A DNA stretch of 64,000 bases. Source: Apricaphanius iberus (Eukaryota > Chordata > Actinopteri > Cyprinodontiformes > Aphaniidae). The position numbers were made by a program, and so were the translations under genes. Below the pieces are notes generated by a model. The model was not told where the DNA came from, ran no database searches, and was given only the letters and a program-made list of their open reading frames with translations. Below are positions 24,364 through 37,535 of the stretch, in pieces (within the stretch, counting starts at the first letter, position 1; each line of letters opens with the position of its first letter). The stretch is taken from the NCBI GenBank assembly GCA_028564705.1, contig JAPXFQ010002398.1, forward strand, positions 1,302,001-1,366,000, written 5' to 3'.

Positions 24364-24580
24364 GTTGACACACGATCCGGATGCTCATGCAGTCGTTTAC
24401 CCCCTCTGTCTATGCGTTGGACACCTTCGTGGCGTCGGGTCTGCTGTTACAGTGTCAACAAATTCTCTAACATTCATCTTTTTGAGATGGATAGCAGTGA
24501 CGGTGAGATGGAGGAAGATGAAAGCGAGTGGAAAACTTGTTTCGTGGATTCAGCTGCGGCCTGTCCCGCCACGTCTGTAG
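24353..24580 (+). other. Overlapping upstream ORF of POLI
   Basis: The ATG inside the YY1-like motif opens a 75-codon frame that runs past the POLI ATG at 24487 in another frame and stops at 24578-24580. If transcription starts upstream of 24353, initiation here would compete with POLI translation. The product has no recognised domain. Confidence 0.4.
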
Positions 24581-27500
24581 CTTCCACTTCAGGTAAACTC
24601 AGAAGTCTGACGCTGAAAAAAAACAATCACCTCCATCTATGACGAATATTGCATGAGATAGTTTTTTTGTTATTTCAGGCTCAATGATGAAGATTCCTCA
24701 ACCTGCACACAGAGTGATTCTGCATTTTGACCTGGACTGCTTTTATGCTCAGGTGGAAATGATCAGAAACCCAGCTCTAAGAGATGTCCCTTTAGGTATG
24801 TTACAATAAAACTTAATCTATAACGGCATTTAACTTCTGGAGCAGGAAACAAATGAACTTTACTTACCGAAGAACTGCTTGTGTTGCAAACACTAGGAAA
24901 CAGATGGACTACTTAGGTAACAGAAGAATAGGAATCCAGCAAGTTTTGCTGTCCTTCATCCTCTGTGTTAAAACAGAAGGTTGGTGAACTTAAGGTGGCC
25001 TTTTTGTCCATGTTAAAACAGGAAATATTTAATACTAAGATCCTATAGAACAATGCCTATGTCTCAATGAATCTGTTTATGGTTTTCTGCAAGCTTGCAC
25101 GTACGCTTAGTATAGTCCACATACTGAATGGAACACTTCCTATCAGTTAAAGCCATTTGGCTACACATTGAATTTATAGATAATACAGCAGGATGAGCTC
25201 CTTCCTGCATGAAGGGGGCGCCAGAAGTAGGACATATATTTAGATGTTTCTCTGGAGAGTGAGCCACAATATTGTGTGTAAATTAGATTGAGGTCCAGCG
25301 CTGCCAATTTGTACCACCTCACGCCGAATCTTAATTAAAGCTGGTTAAATTCATTCGGAAGTATCTTGAGTTTTTATGTTCGAGATTATGTTGCTAAGTT
25401 AAAGGAACCGGAACATGTTAGGCAAAATGTAATAAAAGATTTAAAAAATCATTGTGCTCAGGGTAAAGATTAAGATTTCTTCTCATATCATCAGGTATAC
25501 AGCAGAAATACATCATAGTCACCTGTAACTATGTGGCCAGGGAGAGGGGCGTCACCAAGCTGACGTCTGTCACTGATGCTAAGGAGAAATGTCCTGAACT
25601 TGTGCTGGTTAAAGGAGAAGACCTGACACACTATAGAGAAATGTCCTACAAAGTCACAGGTAAGCCTGAGTAATAGTTCACGGCTGTGGCTTATTAAATG
25701 GAAAAGATAAAGATGATGATATATTGTCCAAGTAACCATGTTTGACTCCAACACTGTGCTTAACAATTGGGGTCAATAATATAAACGTAACATTTCACAG
25801 CAGTTATTTACAATATTTTTTCGGGGATTTTAATAAAATGAAGAAGAAAAATAAATAAAAATCAGCAAAGTGCAATCAGAGTAGCAGTATAACCTCTGTT
25901 TAGTTGATCACTATTATTAGATAATTATTTAATGCTTAAAAGTACGTTTGCTTTTCCAACTGTACAGTAAATTATACAGTGTTCCTTGTTTGATATGAAA
26001 AGTGTGCGCTGCTTTTTTTTCCCCAAATATGATTTTGTAATATGGAGAAAGAACGACTTTGGTCTCATCAATGGTCAAGGAGTAATGTCTCTCATTCTAA
26101 TGTGCCTTAACAAACCTTATCATTTCTCGTAACGATACACAATAAATCAATTAATGTTATGATAAATTACACAATAATTTATATTTGCATGCTTGTTAGT
26201 TTTCATAATTTGTCTCCACCTTTCAGGCAAAGAGACTTGATAAAAAAAACATAAATACTGTCCAAATATCCATGTAAAATCTGATTTCTTTTTTATTAAT
26301 CAAACTGAGTGTTTTTGTTGTTAATTTAACTTTTTTTTTAAACAAAATTCATAACTGGTAAATGTTTTTGTTTCTTGTCTGAGCTAAGAGTTTAATACTT
26401 TCTGTCTTTTGGTTCCTCTACTTTTTTATTGTTTCGGTTGTTTTGCTAATTTACATGGGATATTAAAAATGCCTTCCAGTTTCGGTGTTAATTTTTCTTT
26501 AGAAACTAAAGTTTATTGATTGTTCAGAAGGTACACATGCATTATTATTACATTATTTTAAAATGGTCTCAAAATGACTGTTTTGTTTATCTCAATAATT
26601 TCTGGGGCAATTTATCGTGACGGGCCTAGTTGTGTCTCCACACTCATTTTAGAGAGAAGAGTCTTTCTACCAGGAACGATAATAAACAAAACAACGTATC
26701 CAGCTATCTCACATCTTAACCATTGCAAGTAGAATCTGAGATGGATTTTGAATTTTCCATAGTTTTGTAACGTCTAACCTTGGAGTTCATTTTCTGGAAT
26801 GTTGACTCCTAGGAAAATTATCAGCAAACTTTATTATTTTCCACTTGTGAGCAATTTTTGTCTCCGTGTACTAGTGGGCGACATAAGGTAGAAATTACGA
26901 TAGAGATTAGGAATATAGTGGCCAACCATGATTGCACAAATGATGTCATCAGACTGGGCCTACATACTTTGTACCAGGTACGGAAGTGGGCTAAATACTG
27001 ACGTTCAGTGTTCGTATTTACACGCATATTGTAAGGTTAAAATGTCTTTTTTTTCAGTTAAATGAAAAAGAAGCCTGTTGGACTTGAAAAGTTTCCAGTC
27101 CAAATATGTGCAGCCATACTTTAGTGCAATATTAAAATGTATGAATAAGTCATCAGGAAGGCAGAAATACAAATTTTTTTTTCAATTTTGTACCTCAGTT
27201 CAAAAAAGTCAGAATTTTGTGTTTTCTCAACATTTAGCTTGTGTTTCATTTAAAATATCTTCACTTTTGTTATGAACATTTTTCAGAATTTTAAAATGCA
27301 TTTTGAACAACAAATGTTCTTTAAATGGCATTCTGTGCTTTTCGGGGGTCATTTTTACATATAAAAACGGAAGAGAAGAATATATTGCAGTAAACATTGT
27401 TATGGCACATGCTTCAGATTATATCGCAATATAAATTTGAGACCATATCCCTTCTGTGGACTTTAGATTGTTTGTGGTAATGGACTTATAACCCTTCCCA

Positions 27501-30500
27501 GATTGAATGGCAGCAGCAGCTGCTTCTTTAAGATAATGTTCTTTCAAGTTGGCATAGATGGTCGCTCTTGTCCAGCAAAACTGCCCCAACACTACCTTTT
27601 AGAGAGTTATTATCATATATACAAATTAATCTAGTGTGTCTGGCTAACAACACCACGTTCTTACACTGTACTTTGTGAAGGGTGGTGTATCATATTACTT
27701 GACTCCTACAGAAAAATATAAAAAATATAAATTGTCTATTAGTTTCACCTTAAACCATTTTTCTATTGTTTGTGTCAACAGGGGACTTGGCACCGCTGCT
27801 TGCCGCTGACAATAGGGAAAGTATTTGATGTGGAAATCCAATGTATTTATCTGTCCTTAGAGTTGAGATAATTTATTGCATTCCTCAAGTCAGATTTTAA
27901 TGCAAAAAAGATTTAATTTAAACGAACAAGCAAGCAAAGTTCTATTCTGTTCAGCACTTGCAGAACAGAATAGTTTTTGAATCACTGATAAAGGCTTAGT
28001 GAAGTTTGTGTTTTCTGTCACAGAAATATTTTACATTTCTCTGCTCACCTTGCCTTTCTGCTTCCCGACCACTTTCCAGAGGTCCTGATGTCTTATTGTC
28101 CGCTGGTAGAGAGGCTTGGATTTGATGAAAATTTTGTGGATGTCACAGAGATGGTTGAACAAAGGCTTGCTCAGACCTCAGAGCCTGACAGCTTTTCGTT
28201 TAAAGGACACATCTTCAACCATTTCAGTAAGTTAAAGATGTGGGTTTGCACCTGAACATCTGGCTCACTGAAACTGGCCTGTGAAATGGGAGAGATGCTA
28301 AATTTTTTTTAAATATTTGCATGGCAGTTTCGGTTTCACATCTACAAGTTCTCCTTTAGATCCGCCTGCAAGCCCTCGCTCACATTTCTGTTATTCCTCT
28401 GCACAGGTGCAGATGCCTTAGCTAGTCACCATCCAAGGTTGGCTATAGGTTCGCACATTGCAGCAGAGATGAGAGAAGCTCTCCACAGCAATCTCGGCTT
28501 GACTGGTTGTGCTGGCGTCGCCACCAATAAGCTGCTGGCCAAACTGGTTTCAGGCACCTTCAAACCAAATCAACAAACAGTTTTACTGCCGGAGAACACC
28601 GGAGATATCATGGATTGTTTGAGTGGCCTCAGAAAAGTACCCGGTACCCATTCTACAACATTTCAAAGCTAGATTAACTCATTAAGATGTATAAAGAGGC
28701 ATTCATTTAATTTAAAAAAAGTTGAACAGTTAAAAAAGATGTGCCACTTTCTAATGTAATAACTGTACTGCTGTATAAATGACTTTGTCATCGGCATACA
28801 AATGGAGTCTGTTTCCACTTGTGCTCTCGCCGGTAGCATTTCTAAGTATATAGAATAAAACAGGGGTGTTAAATGTATTCTCTGTGATACCCGCCAAATA
28901 TTTTAATTGGTGTTGATGTCCTGTTCCATTTCTCTCAGGCGTGGGCCACCAAACTGCCAAGAGACTTCAAGCTTTGGGCTTGATCAGTGTGAAGACCTGC
29001 AGGTCTACCCACTGAGTGACCTGGCCAGGGAGTTTGGGGGTGCCACAGCTCAGCGCTTGAAGAATTTAGCTCTCGGTATTGATGACTCACCCGTCACACC
29101 CACTGGGGCCCCTCAGGTAGGACCCGGTTGATCCTACATTTACTTCCGTACAATTAAAATTGTTGTCAACTTATGAAGTTTCGTTATTTAAAGTGACAGT
29201 GTGTAGTTTTTGCAGTACATCTATGAAAATAGCCATTAAAATATTATGTAATACTAATTACGTAAAGTACATGGATTGTAACATTTTGCCGATATTGTAA
29301 AATATGACTTTAAAAATCAGTTTTAAAATACATAGGTGCGGGTCCTCTTTTCAGGGGAAAGCCATATTAGATGACGTCTTTACTTCTACAAGAGCCCGGA
29401 CGGACAAAGCGCATGGAACAAGCCCGCTATTAAAACATTGATTTCCCCTCAAAATCCAAAAAGGTTTCACCATTAATACATTTTTACCTCTTCGCTGGTT
29501 CCAAGCGATGAAAGAGAGACTGATGTGCTCGTCATGTTGCTGCAAATATATAACTCTCAGGGAAGTGTTTGAAAACTGCACTAGTTGGACCTCCGTTGTT
29601 GAGTTTCTTACTGGAAGACACAGATACCGCATGCTTGTGATAATTTAGGTATGCACTGCCCCCTACTGGCAAAAAATTACACACTGTGCCTGTAAAGAGC
29701 AACTTACCCCAAAAATCAGCTTTTTTTCGCTGATAAACCGTATGAATGAGTGTGTAACAGTGCCATCCACATGTCTAGTATTTATTTTTAGAATTTTTGT
29801 AAATTAAAGTAAAACATATAGATTTTCTGCCAAAAACCGTTAGTGTGGCGCCCTCTTCAGGTTGAAACTCTGCACTGCACTTTGAATTGGAATCAGGCGT
29901 TGGTATTTGCTCTGTTTGATTGCTGGCACCACACCAACCTCCTGCTGTACGCTATAAAGCAAGCAGAGTCTAGACCAAACGGCCGTGGTGAGTTTAACTT
30001 GGAATTACTGGGAAGTCTAGATGCCACCAGGCCTTCTCCCCCAACCCCTCCACGTGTCAGGCAACTCCTCCTTTTGTCCCATTTTTCAAACAGGAAATGC
30101 AGGTAGGAGTAAGACTCTGGTATGGGGGTAAGTTGCTCTTTAGGGTCCTGCAAACAAAAACTGATTGCGGACATAATGATGTAGCTCTGCAGTCTTCCTG
30201 AATACTGCTTAAACATAACATACATCTTTTTTTTTTCAATTGTGTCCTGCTGTAGAAAACATAAAATATATATTTTTAATGTCAGAAACTATTATTACTA
30301 AGTGAGACTTGTAATGCAAGGATTAAATTAAAATAATTTTCACTCAGACTCAAAAATGTGGTTGTGCTTTCAATGCGAAATGTGATTTCTGGAATAAATC
30401 AGACAAAATCATTCTGACAAAATCATTTGTGTTATCAATTTAACTCCTAAGCATAAAGTCTGAGGTTTATAAACTAGAATATTGTGATTCCATGTTATTA

Positions 30501-33500
30501 TAAATGAAAGCTGGTATATTTCCTGGCCACATTCCTCTTTGTGTTTCAGTCTCTCAGCGATGAAGACTCCTTTAAAAAAATGTGTTCGGTGAAGGAAGTT
30601 ATGGAAAAGATTCAGGAGCTCCTCAGTAGCTTGGTGGAAAGGTCAGAACTACTTTCAGCACCTCACCATAGAGTCTGTGTATAGGATGTCTGGAATATTT
30701 ATTTTTTCGTTCGTTGTGTGAAAACCAGGATGCACAAAGATGGCCGACAGCCTCAAACCTTCAGGCTAACGATACGAAGATACTCGGCGACCAACAAGTG
30801 GTTCAGTCGAGAGAGCCGCCAGTGCCCGATCCCAGGCAGCGTCGGACAGAAGATCATCTCTGGTATGCAGGTTCTCCAGGAATAAAACTCCACTAATAAT
30901 CTCTTTGTAACATCCATATAATCACATTATGTTATTGCTTTTTAACATGAGCATATCTGAAATGTGTTATAGTCAAATAGATAATTATTCTGGTGGTGAC
31001 ATTTTTAAGCATGTATGATGACATGTTGAACCAACATCGGCAAACACAGAAGGTTTCCCTATTTCCACAAATTTGTGACCCCCAGCCCGTTTCCTGTTTG
31101 TAGTACTGCAAATACCACTAGAGGGCACAAAAACCTTTAAAACTGATTTAATACAGCCTTTTAATGTAAATTTCTTTTAAAGAAACTTCTTGTATTTCAA
31201 GATTTCATTGCAATTCTGTCCTGACCTAGTTGCCCCTTTAAACTGTGATTAGCTTACAAATGACGTGGAATAAAATGCTTGTGTTTTCGAATTAATACAA
31301 TCTAAAAAATGTGTTTTGTTTATACTATCCTGTGAAAATGTCTTCACCACTTTACAGAGTCCTTCTGGGGTTTTGTTGTTGTTTGTATTTTATACATAAA
31401 CGTCTCAGATTGTTAAATTACTTTTAATATGATACCAAAATAACTTGAGCAAGTACAAATTGAATTGATTCATGTGTGTTGCAGCAGGGAGACATCTAAA
31501 AGTTGCAGGATGGTAGCTCTCAAAGCACTGGACTTGGCACCTCTGTACTAAGGAAACCAGACAGCTCCAATATAATGAGGAGTGGAAAATGGCACAGGAA
31601 CATGAGGAGCTAATCATGGCCAAAGCAGAGGCAGGTGGGAAAGAAAGAATGAGCAGAAGGTGATTAGAGATGATTCGCAGTTGGGGAAGCAGAATGGCAA
31701 TGAAGAAATGAACAGAACAGAGAAGGAAAATCAATGTTTGAGCATTAAACAGAATAAATTAATGAAAGAGTAATCCTGGTGCATGAAGATAAGGACGTAG
31801 AAAACTAATGCAGATAAATAACTAGAGATGATAAGATCTAAGTTAATAAGAAATAACACAAGCACAAGAGAAACTCCAAGTTCAAGCTTCAACGGGACAG
31901 GGAGCAAAAAGAAATACAAAAGGAATAGAAAAGGAACATTTTAAGGTGAAAACACTAAGCAGAAAGAAATTTAAATAATAAAATATTCAAAAAATAAAAG
32001 AATTATAACACACAACAAAGGAATGAACTAAAAACGATGAGGTCTAGATAAATAAAGAAATGATCAAAACCCAACACGAAATGTATATTCAAGAGTACAA
32101 AGACGTAAGGATCCTAACAGCAGATTTCAAGAATTGTAACATCTCATAATCAGCCTTTTGCTTCGTTTTGGGGTAATTTCTCAACCACTCTGCGGAACAA
32201 TTTTAAAAATGAGGGGGTTCAAATAGGATTAACCAGTTTAATTAAATACCACAGCCTCTCAATCAAAAGTAAGCGCTTTGACAGCTCCATGTCATAACCT
32301 TAATTTAGTTTATTTGAGTTAATCACTACAGGATTTTCTAGTTGACAGCTGAAATTCTGACTTTGTAACCACTTCCAAGTTGAAAAATGTCAGTGATCTT
32401 GTTTCTCTCCCTTTCCTGTTTTTTTATTTTTTATTTAGGCACGGTGAGTTGGTTTTTGAGATCCTTTAACCTACTTCATGTTTGTCAGGCTGGTTCTTCT
32501 TAAAATTACGTGGGGTTTTTTTTTTGGAGGGGGGGAGTTATAAAGGTTAGGAAGTAATCAGGCCAGGGTCAGGTGTGTGGAATGTAACCAAACCAAAACT
32601 ATATTTTTTTCACTTTTTTATATATATTAATATTAAAATTCATAGTTTTTAGATTCTTTTCATATTAATATTTATTTCCTGTTCCTGATCTATGCTCTCT
32701 GCGCTTAAATGTTAAATTAAAGCTAAATTAGCTCAAGTTTTTACATGTTATTCTCCTTTTAAAAGATAATCGTATTCAGCTTGTCAGATCTTGAAGAGAA
32801 CCCAGAATTCAGTTTTGGCAGTAAAGCCAGGTTATTGCATCTACAATTACGATTATTGTAATATCTTTTTTTGAGGCATACACATGAGCATATTTTTCTG
32901 TTTTCTCTCTCCAGGAAACACTGAAGAGGCCGTTTCCCAGCTGGTCCCGTTAGCCGTGAAGCTCTTTCATAAGATGGTGGACTGCAGTACTGCCTTTCAC
33001 CTCACACTCATCAACGTCTGCTTCAGTAATCTGCAGAGCCGAGGGCCGGCTGTGACCGGGAAGGGAGCCATAACATCATTCTTCCTGCAGAGCGCCTCAC
33101 CCAGAAAATCCCAGATATCATCCCTACAAAACCAGGTAATTATATCCTTTAACTTTAGGTGACTTTGCAAAGTACAGAGAATATACATACTTGCTATAAT
33201 CAACAAGCGTCTTTCATTACGATAGGTGGATATTTGTCACTTCCTCTAACCATAAACTGCAGGAAGGGTCAACTGTGCCTAAATTTCAAACATCTAAATG
33301 TTCATTTAAAATGAAGTTAGAGATTCAATGTAGCCCTAGTTAAATATTCAGCACACTTTTTGCAGTATATCATTAACCAATGGTAAGAAAACTGCAATGT
33401 AGCATGATGCTTCCACCAACATGCTTTACAGTTGCTTTAGTGCTTTTGGGATTGAAAGGTTTACCTTGCCTCATCCAAACATCCTGTCTTGTCATTACAT

Positions 33501-36390
33501 TAGTACCATATAATACAGGTGCAGAACTTTCTATTGGAGCACCTTTTGTGGCCAACATCTTTGTGTAGTCTGAGGATAATGCCTTTCTCCACGCTGCCAT
33601 GTGGGCCTCTGTAAATTTAATTCAAGCTTAAAGGTGTTCATTTTAGAGCAGGAGACCTCAGTCTGCATTAAACTTTCTTCGCTCTGTGACAGTGAATCTT
33701 GTGCCCCAGCATCTTCCAGGTTCTGCTCAGTTTGGAAGTTCCTGCGTTGTTCTTTGGCACGTTTATGTATTACTAGACAATGATTCAAGTTATCCAAACA
33801 AGATTTACAAAAGATAAAGCAGGTTAATATTAATCATCTGGAAGGAGGCTGACCTTAACCATATTTAAAATTGGGGTTAGTTATCTTCAAAAACCCTAAC
33901 CCTGTCAAGAAACCAACCATTTTGATCAAAGTCTGCTGTTTGTGCCTGGCGTAGGGGTCAGATACTTATGATGAAATATACCAGAAGCCTTTTTTATGGC
34001 TATGAAAGTCATACAGACAAGGGGTAATGTGTTAAGCTAAAATTCGTTAAATGTTAGCTTGAATGTTTGCATACTTTTAAGATGTAATTTTAAGGTCATA
34101 ATATAATCATATAAACTTTTTATTCTAACTTCCTTCCATCCTGAAACTGAACCACAACTGTAAAGCGCAGTAGCAGAACAGGTAATCTGTGATCATGCTG
34201 ATGATTGTTGCAATAACAAAATTACTTGCTGTAAATGAATAATTAAAAGCTGTAGATTATTTTCTTCTTTTGGGTTCATTGCAGCCTGCACTTAATAAGT
34301 AACTGTAAACAAAAACAAACATTAATTTCCGTCTAAACAAATGTTTTTTGTAGAAAAGGTTCCTTTTGACCGACGTTTGCTGTTTTGACATTGAAACAAC
34401 AGTTTCTTATAGTCAGGGTATACGATTGTGGGAGCGCTCCTCAACAGGGCGTTATTGCAAAATAAAAAGTCCGACCCCTTGTTTCATGCTCTCCCGCTAA
34501 GCCACGCCTCAATCACACATGTACGCGCAGCCAGCATGGTCTCGTTGGGTCTCCGCCACAGTCAACAACTTGCAGGACACAAGTCATTTCAACCAAAGGC
34601 ACAAAATATAACGTGATCTTACCCGTCCAGGAGAAAATCAGCAACCAATGCATCGGTTAGCAGGCCTTTAGCTTCTTGAGTTGTTGCAGATTCGGCTTTT
34701 GGCACGCTCTTCGTCTGCTGTCTTCCTTCTCGTTGCTATTTCCACAACAGCTTTGCGTTTTCGATTCATTTTGGGAAGCTAATCTGCACTAACTTCGAAC
34801 TAAATGCTTAACCAAACAAAAACGTCAACTACAGCAGCTGGCGCAATCAATGTATCTGTTGGTAAGGTAGCGCAAGCTCACTTCCTGCTTACAGGCTAGA
34901 ACGAGCGTTGCGTGCACACGAAGGGGACGCGCAGAGGGGGAGGTGCTGGAACACAGAAGCTTTGCTTACAAGCGTCTTATTTTGGACGGGCCGTGGAAGT
35001 TGATTGGATGAGGTTTTCCCAGGGTTTCTCGCTGTAGAAAATATGAAAAATACTCAGTCAAGTTTAAGAACTCCTAACTTATAGGTTATCACTGGTATAT
35101 GAGGAGCATTTTTTGCAGTTAAAAAAAAGGGTTTTAAAATGAAATCATATAACCTGACTTTAATGCCTTTATCTTTTTAAGTTTTTTTATGCTGCAATAA
35201 ACAAATGTCACTAAATATATTAAAGGCACATGTTATTTATATACATTTGCAATATGTTGTCCAGCACTAACACGCAACATTTATGTCAGTAAATTGTTTG
35301 TTTTCATACTTATTTCTTTTCTCTTTTTTTGTGGCCCGCAAGCTATTTGAAATGTTTTTTATCCAAAAAATCTATTTATTTATTTATTTTTTTAGTGTGG
35401 ACTCTTAATTGTTTTTTCCCATAACTTCAATGTTACTTTGTTTTATTCAGGAAAAACTATGTAGCAAAAATATTTGATTGTGTAGAAGAACATAATTTTT
35501 GACTAGTTTTTGCTATTTGTAATTATTTTCCTATTTACCAGTACTATAGTGTACTTAGCAACGTCTGAAGTTGAATCACTCATTTAGTTTGTTCTATGAT
35601 TTACTGATATAATTAATCTAATTTTGTATATCTTGTGTATTCTTGTGCTGCTGTGATCAATATTCCTGACTGTCGTTTTGACGTTTCTTCTTTTGTTTTG
35701 CTCCTGTAGAAAATCTCAGCCCATATTTCTGACAGTTGCCTTTTGGACCATCAGGACAGCACATGCAGCAGGATTGCTCCACCTGAAAGTCGAGACACCC
35801 AAAAAGGGACCTGCAACTCTGAGCAAGCAGTACATGGGTTCAGATGGGAGAAAAGATCATTTTACGGTGTGGACGAGGACCAAGAATCATCCTGCAGGAT
35901 CAAACCACCACCAAACGTCGACCCTGAGGTGTTTAAGCTCCTTCCTGGAGAAATTCAAAAGGAACTTTTATCTCCTGCTTATCTAAGCTCCCTGCCCAGC
36001 CTCTCTGTCTCTGAGGCTCGCCACATGTCACAAAATAAGCTTCCAGAAAAGGATTCACCAATGAAAGGAAACCCATTTGGTATGAATCATCAGTGCCCGA
36101 CGGGGGTAAGTATAATTCAAGGAGAAAACGTCATGGAGCAGGAAGAATTATCGCTTCCCCGGTCATCTGACTGTAACTTCCCAGGAAATGTGGACCCCGA
36201 GGTGTTTTCTGAGCTTCCACCAGATGTTCAGAAGGAGCTCATGTCTGAATGGAAGCAGCAGAAGCCGATTCTGAAGATCTCCTCATCCCGGAAAACGGGA
36301 AAATCCTCCACCTCCAAAGGCAAAGACAGAAAGACTGAAGGAAGAACCAGCCAGTCAAATAATCTGTTCAAGTATTTAAAACCCGGTTAG
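24487..36390 (+). CDS. poli: DNA polymerase iota (POLI), 10 exons, frame broken in exon 6
   Basis: A Y-family translesion polymerase in the nucleus. Exons: 24487-24592, 24679-24795, 25495-25659, 28080-28226, 28407-28643, 28939-29116, 30550-30641, 30729-30862, 32915-33135 and 35710-36390. All splice phases agree except that exon 6 is one base short. Palm motifs [11 protein letters not shown] (exon 2) and GFDENFVD (exon 4) hold the catalytic acids, and [17 protein letters not shown] (exon 5) is conserved. The C-terminal part has a PIP-like KGAITSFF (exon 9) and two ubiquitin-binding motifs, [18 protein letters not shown] and [18 protein letters not shown] (exon 10). As written, the frame in exon 6 runs into TGA at 29013-29015 after about 282 residues. 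The downstream frame resumes with EDLQVYPL. With one more base the protein would be about 692 aa. Downstream exons show no decay, so a sequence error or a very recent mutation is likely. AATAAA is at 36489. Confidence 0.92.
28745..28915 (-). mobile_element. Non-LTR reverse transcriptase fragment with a YADD box
   Basis: The - strand reads [13 protein letters not shown], the YxDD catalytic motif of LINE reverse transcriptases, preceded by an LFYI-type stretch. The fragment is short and lies in POLI intron 5, just before exon 6. Confidence 0.55.
29187..29695. mobile_element. MITE with TIRs resembling AAAGTGACAGTGTGTAGTTTTT
   Basis: The left end TTTAAAGTGACAGTGTGTAG and the right end (other strand: CTTTACAGGCACAGTGTGTAA) form an imperfect inverted repeat around about 500 bp in POLI intron 6. 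Just inside the right end, CTGCCCCCTACTGG at 29656-29669 is a full match to the CTCF core on the opposite strand. Confidence 0.75.
29693..30142. mobile_element. MITE with 18-bp perfect TIRs, short copy of the 5886 family
   Basis: TAAAGAGCAACTTACCCC at 29693-29710 is repeated as its exact reverse complement at 30125-30142. Internal blocks (GATAAACCGTATGAATGAG, GGCAACTCCTCCTTTTG) match the 966-bp element in UGT intron 3. The element directly abuts the MITE to its left. Confidence 0.85.
31115..31128 (+). promoter_or_regulatory. CTCF-consensus match in POLI intron 8
   Basis: CCACTAGAGGGCAC matches the CTCF core consensus at all defined positions. Its function is unknown. Confidence 0.35.
33373..33600 (-). 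mobile_element. Tc1/mariner transposase fragment
   Basis: The - strand reads [20 protein letters not shown] followed by [11 protein letters not shown]. This aligns with the Tc1 transposase block normally ending VKHGGGSVMVWGCF. The Trp and other positions are already mutated. It is a decayed internal fragment in POLI intron 9. Confidence 0.75.
34420..35000. repeat. GC-richer insert in POLI intron 9, possible transposon
   Basis: This segment is richer in G, C and CpG than its surroundings. On the - strand an ATG at about 34770 opens a short basic frame beginning [16 protein letters not shown] and ending after about 34 codons. It may be the body of a DNA transposon, but I found no terminal repeats. 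Confidence 0.3.
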
Positions 36391-37535
36391 AGAAATACTG
36401 TTGCGTTATAATAAGTGTTATTTTTCTAAGGATTTATTTTCATAGTGTTCAGTGATGATGGTAACTTACTGTTTATGATCAGGAGAAAAATAAAAGAAAC
36501 ATCAAACGGCTGCTTTACAGTTCCACTACGTCAAATTAAATATATGATAGAGCCGGAAAAAATATGTCACACTGAGGTTCAATAAATTATTTTACTTTAA
36601 TAGAAAAAAAAATGGTTTAAGCTTGTTTTGTTGTTATTGCAGTGTTAAGAGAGCCAGGATTACTCAGTCTGTAGAAGTGGGCCACATTCCTCGCCAGGAC
36701 CTTTTCTTCTAAAATCCTCGTGGCACGTTATTTGTAGAAAGCAAACCTTCCAGTTTTCAGAGAACTTTTTGTGCCCCTCCATTCCTCCATGAGAACTATC
36801 AGATAAGTCTGTAAACGCGGCTCCGCCTTGATCTCAGAACCCTGAAACCCCTCCCCAGATCACATCTGAGACGAGGGAAAAGGTTCAGAGTCTGCAATGT
36901 GCCACCGCTCCATGAGGACCATTATTTTTATTTCATAAAGTGCGGAACTGCTTCTGAATGGATGTTTGTGCTTCCGACAGATAGATTGGTAAGATTCCTG
37001 TCACACATTTTAGGAAATGTTAAAAAAAAATTTATTGCGCTGTCAGTTTGACAGAATTACAACTTATTCAGTAACCTTGAAGTAACAACAGGATGCTTGC
37101 TTTAGACAAAGTTATTGAAGATCAAACCCACTCAGTCTTCAAAGATCAGCCTGCTCCCAGCCAGTGTCACATCTCATAACGATGACCTCAGCGGCACAAC
37201 GCAGCGTTTGAGACGTCTCTGCTCATAACTTTTAAAGTCAATGAAAGGGCTCTTATTTTGCGGAGCGAATTCAGGGAAAACTCTAGAGAGGCATTTGACT
37301 GCTCATGTGGAATCCAGCTTCAGTCATGTGCTAGTCCTTCTGTGATCAGGGAGTTATTATGTGCTGTTAAGCCTCTGTGATGGTCATGCAGCTTCAGTCT
37401 GAGAAAAAAAATCCTGTAACTTAGAGAAGAAGAATTTACCTCAACCTGTCAGGATTGAATGAAAATCTCTCTAATGTGTCTGAACTCCTATGAAAATCTG
37501 CAGAGAGTCGTTGGCAGGTTCAGCAAAACTACAAA
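36391..37535. other. POLI-RAB27B intergenic interval
   Basis: It contains the POLI 3' UTR with AATAAA at 36489-36494 and probably the RAB27B promoter and 5' UTR. No TATA box or additional exon could be assigned. Confidence 0.5.
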
